Positions 8,706-15,219 of a stretch of DNA of 42,135 bases are shown piece by piece (the first letter of the stretch is position 1; every line of letters starts with the position of its first letter). The translations under genes were made by a program, and so were the position numbers. Source of the stretch: Mesorhizobium sp. (lineage in GTDB: Bacteria; Pseudomonadota; Alphaproteobacteria; Rhizobiales; Rhizobiaceae); assembly GCF_024509055.1 (NCBI RefSeq), contig NZ_JANINM010000214.1, forward strand, positions 1 through 42,135, given 5' to 3'. The notes under the pieces were generated by a model. The model was not told the DNA's origin. It ran no database searches and was given only the letters and a program-made list of their open reading frames with translations.

Positions 8706-10266
8706 AGCAAACTGGGATGTGATCGTCATCGGCGGCGGCCACAATGGCCTTGTCACCGCCGCCGCGCTGGCGAAGTCCGGCCGCAAGGTGCTGCTGCTCG
8801 AGGCTGGCGACGATGTCGGCGGCGCGGCGCGCACCGAGGAATTTGCGCCGGGCTTCCGTGTATCCGCGGTCGCCCATCTGCTCAACCGGCTGCATCCCGA
8901 CGTCGTCAAGGCGCTGGAGCTTGAGCACTACGGGCTGAAGGTCGAGCGTAGCGATTTCGCGCCCTCGGTGGCGCTGTCGAAGGTCGGTCCGCTGGTGCTG
9001 CATGGCACCTATGGCGAGGTGCTGACCGGCGCCAGCCCTGCGGAGCAGTCCGCCTGGAAGGAATTGCGCGCGCAGCTGCTGCGCTATGCCGGCGTCCTGA
9101 AACCCTTCCTGTCGCGCCGGCCGCCGGACCTTGCCGGCATGTCGCTCGCTGAAATGACGGGGCTTGGCCAGACGGCGCTGGCGCTGAAGCGGCTCGGCAA
9201 GGAAGACATGCGCGACTTCCTGCGCGTGCTTCTGATGAACGTCTACGACCTGCTCGACGAGCAGCTTTCGGACGACCGGCTGAAGGGACTGCTTGCCTTT
9301 GACGCGACGCTCGGCTCCCATCTCGGTCCGCGCTCGCCGACCTCGCTGCTCGGCCTCTACTACCGGCTGGCGGGAGAGATCGGCGGCCTTGCCGGCGCTC
9401 AAATCCAGCCCAAGGGGGGCATGGGCTCAGTTGTCGCCGCCATTCAGGCCGCGGCCGAGAAGGCAGGCGTGACGATCCGCGCAGCCTCCCCGGTCGCCAA
9501 GGTCATCGTCGAGAAGGGCCGCGCCGTCGGGGTCGTCACGCAAGGTGGCGCGACGTTGCGCGCGAAGACCGTCGTTTCCGCGATCAATCCGGTGACCACA
9601 ATCCTCGATCTCGTCGGGCCGCGCGAGGTCGACACCGGCTTCGTGCGCAAGGTGAAGAACATCCGTATGAAAGGCGATGCGGCCAAGCTCAATCTGGCGC
9701 TCGACCGGCCGCCGCAATTCACCGGAGTCGATGTCGCCGGTCACAAGGGCCGCCTCGTCATCGCCCCCTCGCCCGATCATGTCGAGCACGCCTTCAACCC
9801 GTCGAAATATGGTGAGTTCTCGCCCGAGCCGGTGATGGAGATCACACTTCCCAGCCTGGCCGACCCAGCGCTCGCGCCCTCAGGCGCCTGCGTGCTTTCA
9901 GCGGTGGTGCAATACGCGCCTTATGCGTTGAGAGACGGTTGGACCGCCGGCAAGCCGCTGTTCCTCAAGGCCATCATGGCGCAGCTTGAAACATATGCAC
10001 CGGGCATTGGCGCGACGGTGCGTCATGCCGAGCTTTTGACGCCGGCCGACATCGAGACGCGCTACCGCATGCCCGGCGGCCACTGGCATCACGGCGAATT
10101 GCAAGCCGACCAGATGCTGATGTCGCGTCCCGTTTCCGGCTGGTCGGGCTACGACACGCCGCTGGAAGGGCTGTTCCTTGCCGGCGCCGGCTCGCATCCG
10201 GGCGGCGGCATCTCCGGCGCCCCCGGCCTCAACGCCGCGCGCCGCATCATCGCGATGAGGGCATAG
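8692..10266 (+). CDS. NAD(P)/FAD-dependent oxidoreductase, phytoene dehydrogenase/PYROXD2-like (copy 2)
   Basis: A 524-residue paralog of the preceding protein with the same landmarks: VIVIGGGHNGLVTAAAL near residue 10, LLEAGDDVGGAARTEEF, and a C-terminal FLAGAGSHPGGGISGAPGLNAA. The two share domain order and length but differ clearly in sequence, so the duplication is old and the enzymes may form a heteromer or act on successive intermediates. It starts at ATG 8692, inside the end of copy 1 (14-nt overlap); the second codon is also ATG. A 52-nt gap separates it from the aminomethyltransferase gene. The substrate is unknown; a methylated or cyclic amine is inferred from neighbours. Confidence 0.88.
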   Translation: MMSSEANWDVIVIGGGHNGLVTAAALAKSGRKVLLLEAGDDVGGAARTEEFAPGFRVSAVAHLLNRLHPDVVKALELEHYGLKVERSDFAPSVALSKVGPLVLHGTYGEVLTGASPAEQSAWKELRAQLLRYAGVLKPFLSRRPPDLAGMSLAEMTGLGQTALALKRLGKEDMRDFLRVLLMNVYDLLDEQLSDDRLKGLLAFDATLGSHLGPRSPTSLLGLYYRLAGEIGGLAGAQIQPKGGMGSVVAAIQAAAEKAGVTIRAASPVAKVIVEKGRAVGVVTQGGATLRAKTVVSAINPVTTILDLVGPREVDTGFVRKVKNIRMKGDAAKLNLALDRPPQFTGVDVAGHKGRLVIAPSPDHVEHAFNPSKYGEFSPEPVMEITLPSLADPALAPSGACVLSAVVQYAPYALRDGWTAGKPLFLKAIMAQLETYAPGIGATVRHAELLTPADIETRYRMPGGHWHHGELQADQMLMSRPVSGWSGYDTPLEGLFLAGAGSHPGGGISGAPGLNAARRIIAMRA

Positions 10267-10318
10267 GTATGTTTTTGCAAATCGCTGGCGCAGCGCTCTA
10301 CGGCGAAGGAACGCCGTG

Positions 10319-11548
10319 ATGAATCGTTATGTGAAAATCAACTCCGATCGCCTCGCGGCCCAATCCCATTTCCGCACGCTGCGGCTCGGCACGCCATTCC
10401 AGCCGCGCATCGACGCGCTGGGGCTGAAGCAGGACTGGTACAGTTGGGCCGGCTACCGCGCGCCGCATTCGCTGTGGGACGAGGAGCTCGAATATTTCGC
10501 CATACGCAGCCAGGCCGCGCTCTTCGACATATCGCCTATGACGAAATACCGGGTCGAGGGTCCGGACGCCGAAGCCTATCTCGATCGCGTCACGCTGCGC
10601 GACGTGACGAAGCTGAAGCCCGGCCGCGTCCACTACACCGCCTGGTGCGACGACGAAGGTTTCGTGCTCGACGACGGCACCCTGTTCCGGCTGTCGTCGA
10701 CGCGCTTCCGGCTCTGCTCGCAGGAGCGGCATCTGCCCTGGCTGCTGGACAGCGCCATTGGATACGAGGTCAGCGTTTTGGAAGAGACCGAGGCCGTCGC
10801 CGGGCTGGCGCTGCAGGGCCCGACCTCCTTCGCTATCCTGCGCGATGCGGGCTTTGCCGGCGTCGCGCGGCTGAAGGTCTTCGACCTCGCCGAATTCGCG
10901 CATGACGGCGGGACCGTCACCATCTCGCGCACCGGCTTCACCGGCGATCTCGGCTACGAACTGTTCGTGCCGATCGACAAAGCGTTGAGCCTGTGGGACC
11001 GGCTGATGGCGGCGGGCGAGTTGCGCGGCATCCGCGCTATTGGCTACACGGCGCTGAACCGCGCCCGGCTGGAAGCTGGACTGATCGTCGCCAATGCCGA
11101 CTTCACAGCTGCCGAGCATGCCATCCGCGCCGACCGCTTGCGCATGCCGGACGACATCGGCCTCGGCTTCATGATCGATCCGGACAAGGGCCACTTCAAC
11201 GGCCGCCGCGCCATCCTCGAAGCGCGGGCCAAGAAGAAGCTGCGCCACGTGCTGGTCGGCCTGGAGATCGAGGGCAACATCCCGGCCGAACATGCAATTG
11301 TCTACCACAAGAAGAGCCAGGAGGTCGGCCTGGTCAGCGCCGCGATGTGGTCACCGATGGCCAAGCGTAACATCGCCATCGCCTCGCTGCGGCGGCCCTA
11401 TGGCGACACGATCGTCGACGATCTGTGGGTCGAGATTTACGCCATGCGCGAGTTGCAGTACCAGAAGCTGATGAAGAAGGCGAAGGTGGTGCAGCGGCCC
11501 TTCATCAAGCTTGAACGCCGCACCGCCAGCCCGCCGGCGGATTTCTGA
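10319..11548 (+). CDS. Aminomethyltransferase family protein (GcvT/DmdA-like, folate-binding)
   Basis: A 409-residue GcvT-fold protein. Conserved elements include FDISPMTKYRVEGPDAEAYL (about residues 66-85), PGRVHYTAWCDDEGFVLDDG with the acidic pair that positions the folate, and RTGFTGDLGYELFV. The C-terminal barrel (ILEARAKKKLRHVLVGLEIE) is also present. Family members move a one-carbon unit from an N-, S- or O-methyl/aminomethyl group to tetrahydrofolate; GcvT, DmdA and LigM are examples. No gcvH or gcvP is adjacent, so this is unlikely to be the glycine cleavage T-protein. I prefer ATG 10319 to the GTG just before it because GAAGGA then sits 8 nt upstream. It probably demethylates the substrate handled by the two FAD enzymes. 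Confidence 0.87.
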   Translation: MNRYVKINSDRLAAQSHFRTLRLGTPFQPRIDALGLKQDWYSWAGYRAPHSLWDEELEYFAIRSQAALFDISPMTKYRVEGPDAEAYLDRVTLRDVTKLKPGRVHYTAWCDDEGFVLDDGTLFRLSSTRFRLCSQERHLPWLLDSAIGYEVSVLEETEAVAGLALQGPTSFAILRDAGFAGVARLKVFDLAEFAHDGGTVTISRTGFTGDLGYELFVPIDKALSLWDRLMAAGELRGIRAIGYTALNRARLEAGLIVANADFTAAEHAIRADRLRMPDDIGLGFMIDPDKGHFNGRRAILEARAKKKLRHVLVGLEIEGNIPAEHAIVYHKKSQEVGLVSAAMWSPMAKRNIAIASLRRPYGDTIVDDLWVEIYAMRELQYQKLMKKAKVVQRPFIKLERRTASPPADF

Positions 11549-11550
11549 CG

Positions 11551-11814
11551 ATGGCAAGCGGAGCGGAAGACCTGGACGCCGCGGCGGAAGCCGCCGAGCA
11601 GTGGCAGTTGGTCAACACGCCGCTCGGCGAGATGTGGTCCGGCCGCACCCGTTACGCGGCGGCGATGTACTTCTTCAAGCGCGACGAGATGAACGCCGAG
11701 ACGCTCGAGGTCTATCGCATCTGCGCCCGGCTCGACAGCGAAGATCCCTTGCCGATCATCCGCGACCGTGGCGTCGGCAAGGAATGGCTGAAGCGCATGG
11801 GCTTCGCGCTTTAG
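11551..11814 (+). CDS. Small conserved-looking hypothetical protein
   Basis: An 87-residue soluble protein that I do not recognise. It starts 2 nt after the aminomethyltransferase stop, so it is co-transcribed and probably coupled. It has no signal peptide or membrane segment and only one cysteine. Composition is mixed, with a Trp/Tyr-rich middle (QWQLVNTPLGEMWSGRTRYA, then AMYFFKRDEMNAE) and a basic C-terminus (GKEWLKRMGFAL). Tight linkage suggests a small subunit or accessory factor for the enzyme complex upstream. It is not SoxD-like: the zinc-binding cysteines of the sarcosine oxidase delta subunit are absent. Confidence 0.72.
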   Translation: MASGAEDLDAAAEAAEQWQLVNTPLGEMWSGRTRYAAAMYFFKRDEMNAETLEVYRICARLDSEDPLPIIRDRGVGKEWLKRMGFAL

Positions 11815-11820
11815 CCGCAC

Positions 11821-12891
11821 CTATCCTATCGTGCGCTCCAGCACGTTGAGCCAATTCCGATAAGCGATCTTCTCGATCAGCGCGCGCCCGAAACCGCGCG
11901 CTGCAAGCGCGTCGATGAGCTTCGGCAGGCCGGCCACGTCGCCGATGACGGCCGGGATCATGGCGCCGTCGAAATCCGAGCCGAGACCGACGCCATCCTC
12001 GCCCAGCGCCTGCAATAGCGAATCGATATGGCGCACCATGATGTCGAGGCTGGTGTCGGCATTCATGCGACCATCCTCGCGCAGGAAGCCGGTGGCGAAG
12101 TTCAGCCCCACCATGCCGCCCGATTCGCGGATCGCGCCGAGCTGCCATTCGGTCAGGTTACGCGAATGGCCGCAAATTGCGTGCACATTGGAATGGGTGG
12201 CGACCAATGGCGCATCGCTGAGCGCCGCCACGTCGCGAAAGCCCTTCTCGTTGAGATGCGACAGGTCGATCATGATCCTGAGCTGGTTGCACGCCTTGAC
12301 CAGCGCCTTGCCCGCGTCCGTCAAGCCCGGCCCGGTGTCGGGCGAGGACGGAAAGCGGAATGGCACGCCATTGCCGAACGCGTTCGGCCGGCTCCAGACG
12401 ATGCCCAGCGAGCGCAGGCCGGCGGCGTGAAGCACGTCGAGCATGGCGAGCTCGGGATCGATCGCCTCGACGCCCTCGATGTGGAAGACCGCGGCGATCG
12501 AGCCCTTCGCCATCGCTTCGCGCACATCGCCGGCGCTGCGGCACACCGTCAGCGCGCCCGCGCGCTCCAGCCTGAACAGGATCGAAGCCATGCCGATGGT
12601 GGACTTGACCGCTTCGGCCTGCGGCAACTCGGGCGGCAAAGGCTCGTTGTCGCTCGGCGCCGGCGGCACGGCACTGCGTTTGCTCTTTTCGACCGGCGGC
12701 GGAAAGATCGCGAACATGCCGCCAGCAAAGCCACCCTTCCTGGCGCGCGGCAGGTCGATGTGACCGCCCGGCGTTCCCTCGATGAACAGCTTTTCGACGT
12801 CCGCTTCTTTCGACTGGTAGAGTCGCAGGAGCGTGTCGTTGTGTCCGTCGAAAACGGGGATCAGGTCGGTCTCGGTCATCAGGGAAGCCAT
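11821..12891 (-). CDS. Membrane dipeptidase, peptidase family M19
   Basis: A 356-residue zinc dipeptidase. Metal-site elements in order are FDGHND (H17, D19), HIEGVEAID (bridging Glu), IDLSHLNEKGF, THSNVHAICGHSRNL and LGSDFDGA. The family (renal dipeptidase and bacterial homologues) hydrolyses dipeptides, including some with D-residues. There is no signal peptide, so it is probably cytoplasmic. ATG 12891 lacks a clear ribosome site, and ATG 12879 is an equally weak alternative. It converges on the small hypothetical gene with 6 nt between stops. It stands alone, with the RIME-like repeat upstream. Confidence 0.9.
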   Translation of the reverse strand: MASLMTETDLIPVFDGHNDTLLRLYQSKEADVEKLFIEGTPGGHIDLPRARKGGFAGGMFAIFPPPVEKSKRSAVPPAPSDNEPLPPELPQAEAVKSTIGMASILFRLERAGALTVCRSAGDVREAMAKGSIAAVFHIEGVEAIDPELAMLDVLHAAGLRSLGIVWSRPNAFGNGVPFRFPSSPDTGPGLTDAGKALVKACNQLRIMIDLSHLNEKGFRDVAALSDAPLVATHSNVHAICGHSRNLTEWQLGAIRESGGMVGLNFATGFLREDGRMNADTSLDIMVRHIDSLLQALGEDGVGLGSDFDGAMIPAVIGDVAGLPKLIDALAARGFGRALIEKIAYRNWLNVLERTIG

Positions 12892-12987
12892 TCAATTCGG
12901 TGACAGGCGGGACGAACATTTCCGTCCGAGCGAACCGTAAACTTAGGCAAGATGACCGAGCCGTGCAAATGCCAGACCGGCTCTTTT

Positions 12988-13131
12988 CCTTCTCCCCTTG
13001 TGGGAGAAGGTGGATCGGCGCGCAGCGCCGAGACGGATGAGGGGTGCTCCAGCGGAGTGAGACGCTGGCGTTCCCTGGAACACCCCTCATCCGGCCGCTT
13101 CGCGGCCACCTTCTCCCACAAGGGGAGAAGG
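12988..13131. repeat. RIME-like intergenic palindromic element
   Basis: Perfect 26-bp outer inverted repeats at 12988-13013 and 13106-13131 contain TTCTCCCCTTGTGGGAGAA. Inner 13-bp arms CGGATGAGGGGTG (13034-13046) and its complement (13081-13093) also pair. Nested arms of this composition are the hallmark of the mosaic palindromic elements scattered between rhizobial genes. It lies between the dipeptidase and GNAT genes; transcripts crossing it would fold into a long cruciform-like hairpin. Confidence 0.85.
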
Positions 13132-13139
13132 CAAAGCGG

Positions 13140-13439
13140 TCAATGTTTCAGCACGTCCGACCAATCCGGATGGCGGCGGAACTGGGCGTTTGCAAAGGGG
13201 CAGAGCGGAATAATCTTCTTGCCGGCGGCCCGCGCGTCCTCGACCGCGCGGGTAACGAGCCGGAGCCCGGCACCCTGGCCGCGAAAGACGTCCGGCACCT
13301 CGGTGTGGTCGATGATGAGCTGATGCTCGCCGATCTTCGTGAAGGTCATCTCGGCCTCGGCGCCACCCGGACCGCGCAGCACGTAACGGCCCTTGGAGCC
13401 GTGGTCTTCGAGTTCGATCTCGGGCAATTGGTCAGCCAT
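13140..13439 (-). CDS. Small GNAT-family N-acetyltransferase (YjdJ-like)
   Basis: A 99-residue single-domain protein of the minimal GNAT class: acetyl-CoA loop VFRGQGAG (about residues 50-57), then LVTRAVEDARAAGKKIIPLCPFANAQFRRHPDW. That C-terminal CPF...RHP block is typical of the YjdJ-type family, whose acceptor substrates are largely unknown. ATG 13439 is chosen over the longer frame because GGAGG lies 6 nt upstream. Its start overlaps the preceding hydrolase stop by 8 nt, making it the third gene of a coupled trio. Its stop is 9 nt from the RIME-like element. Confidence 0.88.
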   Translation of the reverse strand: MADQLPEIELEDHGSKGRYVLRGPGGAEAEMTFTKIGEHQLIIDHTEVPDVFRGQGAGLRLVTRAVEDARAAGKKIIPLCPFANAQFRRHPDWSDVLKH

Positions 13440-14067
13440 TTTTTCCTCCTGCTTCTGTCGGCGTGAGGGCAAACAGCCGCCGCGCCGCCTCGATTTCATT
13501 CGGCCGCACCTCGTGCCCGCCGTCGTGCCATTCGACTGTGACATCGGCTCCGTCGGCGCGCAAATACGCCTCCAGCCGCGAGGTCAGGTTCGGCGGGCAG
13601 ATCGGGTCGCGCCTGCCGGCCGTGATCAGGACATGCCGACCGGCAAGACTCCCATCTACCTGGGGTTCGAACGGGATCAGCGGGTGCATGAGCGCCGTGG
13701 CATCGAACAGGCCTGGTTCGGCGAACATCACCGAAGCCAGGATGTTGGCGCCATTGGAGTAGCCGAGCCCGAACACCGCCGAGGGCTTTGCCGCCTCGAC
13801 ATGCGCCTTGACGAAACCAGCCATCCTGGTCGTCGCCCGTGCAAGATCGTCCATGTCGTAGACGCCCTCGCCGGTGCGGCGGAAGAAGCGCGCGGCGCCA
13901 TGTTCCAAGACGTCGCCGCGCGGCGATACGATGGTCGCCGACGGCACGAGCTCACGGCCGAAAGAGAGAAGCTGGTTCTCGTCCGCCCCGGTGCCGTGGA
14001 AGACGAAGAGCAGCGGACTGCCCGGCGAACCGGGCAGCATCTTGTGGATGTAAGCGTCCTTGCTCAT
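13432..14067 (-). CDS. Alpha/beta hydrolase, carboxylesterase/MhqD-like
   Basis: A 211-residue alpha/beta hydrolase. The nucleophile elbow is GLGYSNGA (Ser104), the acid is probably Asp154 in TAGRRDPICPP, and the His is probably His185 in HDGGHEV; FVFHGTGADE forms the oxyanion region. It resembles the phospholipase/carboxylesterase family that includes MhqD, which is paired with MhqO-type dioxygenases in hydroquinone-responsive operons. Here too it lies 3 nt after such a dioxygenase gene. The actual ester or thioester substrate is unknown. GGAAGA just before ATG 14067 is the ribosome site. Confidence 0.87.
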   Translation of the reverse strand: MSKDAYIHKMLPGSPGSPLLFVFHGTGADENQLLSFGRELVPSATIVSPRGDVLEHGAARFFRRTGEGVYDMDDLARATTRMAGFVKAHVEAAKPSAVFGLGYSNGANILASVMFAEPGLFDATALMHPLIPFEPQVDGSLAGRHVLITAGRRDPICPPNLTSRLEAYLRADGADVTVEWHDGGHEVRPNEIEAARRLFALTPTEAGGKNG

Positions 14068-14070
14068 GGC

Positions 14071-15003
14071 TTAGTCTTCCAGCTTCTGCAGATGCTGTTC
14101 GAGATAGGGCCTCAGATGCTGATGCTGCGACGGCAGCTTCAACGCCTCGCCGAGATGAGCGGTATCCTCGTCACGGTCGAAGCCCGGCTCGTTGGTAGCG
14201 ACCTCGAACAGCACGCCGCCCGGCGTGCGGAAGTAGATCGCCCAGAAGTAGTCGCGATCGATGACCGGCGTGACGCCATAGCCGGTGTCGACCAGCGCCT
14301 TGCGCACCTCCAGCTGCTTGGCGCGATCCTCCACCGCGAAAGCCACGTGGTGCACCGAGCCTGCGCCGAGATTGGCGAAGCCGGCGCCCGGCAGCGATTC
14401 GATGTCGACGACGTCGGCGCCATTGCCGTTCTTGATCGCCAATCGGCGAACGCTGCCGGACTTGTCGACTTCCTCATAGCCCATGAGCTTCAAAAGTTCC
14501 TCGGTGGCGCCGCCGTCCTTCAGCCTCAGCGAGACCGAGTGAAAGCCGCGGATCGCTTCGTCACCGGGGACCCCGCCTTTGACCCAGGGCGCTCTGCTGT
14601 CGGCCTTGTCCTCGACAAGAGCGAAACCGTCGCCGTCAGGGCCGGTGAAGGTAAGGCGCTTCTCGCCGAAGCTTTCAGTACGGGCAACATTGGCCACTCC
14701 TTCGTCGGCAAAGCGCTTTTCCCAATAGGCAAGCGTGCCATCGGGAACCGAAAACACCGTGGTGCCTACCTCGCCGACGCCATGCCGGCCCTTGCCGATG
14801 TCCGGGAACGGAAAATAGGTCATCACCGAACCCGGCGTGCCGAATTCATCCGCGTAGTAGAGGTGATAGACGTCGGGTGCGTCGAAGTTCACTGTCTTCT
14901 TGACCCGGCGCAGGCCGAGCTTCTTCGTGAAGAAGTCGTTGTTCTGGCGCGCATCGCTTGCCATCGAGGTGACGTGATGCAGCCCCTTGATCTGATTGAG
15001 CAT
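14071..15003 (-). CDS. Ring-cleaving dioxygenase, VOC/glyoxalase superfamily, MhqO-like
   Basis: A 310-residue protein with two vicinal-oxygen-chelate halves. The first begins GLHHVTSMASDARQNNDFF, with the first metal His in the HHVT block; the second begins GFHSVSLRLKDGGATEELL and contains HHVAFAV and VLFEVATNEPGF (metal Glu). It matches the MhqO/YfiE-type putative ring-cleaving dioxygenases. The frame is open far upstream on the strand opposite the sulfatase, but AAAGGAG lies 8 nt before ATG 15003 and family alignment begins there. It leads a coupled operon with the hydrolase and GNAT genes, consistent with detoxification of quinone-like electrophiles. Confidence 0.9.
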   Translation of the reverse strand: MLNQIKGLHHVTSMASDARQNNDFFTKKLGLRRVKKTVNFDAPDVYHLYYADEFGTPGSVMTYFPFPDIGKGRHGVGEVGTTVFSVPDGTLAYWEKRFADEGVANVARTESFGEKRLTFTGPDGDGFALVEDKADSRAPWVKGGVPGDEAIRGFHSVSLRLKDGGATEELLKLMGYEEVDKSGSVRRLAIKNGNGADVVDIESLPGAGFANLGAGSVHHVAFAVEDRAKQLEVRKALVDTGYGVTPVIDRDYFWAIYFRTPGGVLFEVATNEPGFDRDEDTAHLGEALKLPSQHQHLRPYLEQHLQKLED

Positions 15004-15115
15004 GAACGTGCTCCTTTCCCATTTTTGGTGCGGCCCTCGCCGCTGTCGACGCCAATATGAGGATAGCCCCGCCGGCGGCAAAGCGGCCAAACACAGAATG
15101 GACTGTCTAGAATGA

Positions 15116-15141
15116 GTGAACGATATTGTTTTTACGTTCAC
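15116..15141. promoter_or_regulatory. Candidate operator in the dioxygenase/sulfatase divergent gap
   Basis: Inverted repeat GTGAACG-N12-CGTTCAC in the 216-bp intergenic region, the most symmetric element there. The A/T-rich spacer fits a dimeric repressor or LysR-type site. No regulator gene is adjacent, so the binder is unknown. Confidence 0.35.
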
Positions 15142-15219
15142 CATTTTCAACAATCTGGGCAACTTGCAACACTCGGGAATTTCGGCTCCATGAGCGGCGC
15201 GCCTTGAAGGAAGAGAAGT

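Noticed and set aside
7086..10266. Carotenoid biosynthesis (CrtI) function for the two FAD proteins
   Set aside because: No crtB, crtE or other terpenoid genes nearby, and the GGGHNG motif and context fit PYROXD2-like oxidoreductases better.
10319..11548. Glycine cleavage T-protein (gcvT)
   Set aside because: No gcvH or gcvP adjacent and the gene is embedded in an FAD-oxidoreductase operon, so only the broader family is claimed.
13071..13100. GGAAC at 13078 as an EcfG promoter
   Set aside because: It lies within the RIME-like element and has CTTC rather than CGTT at the expected distance, with no plus-strand gene downstream.
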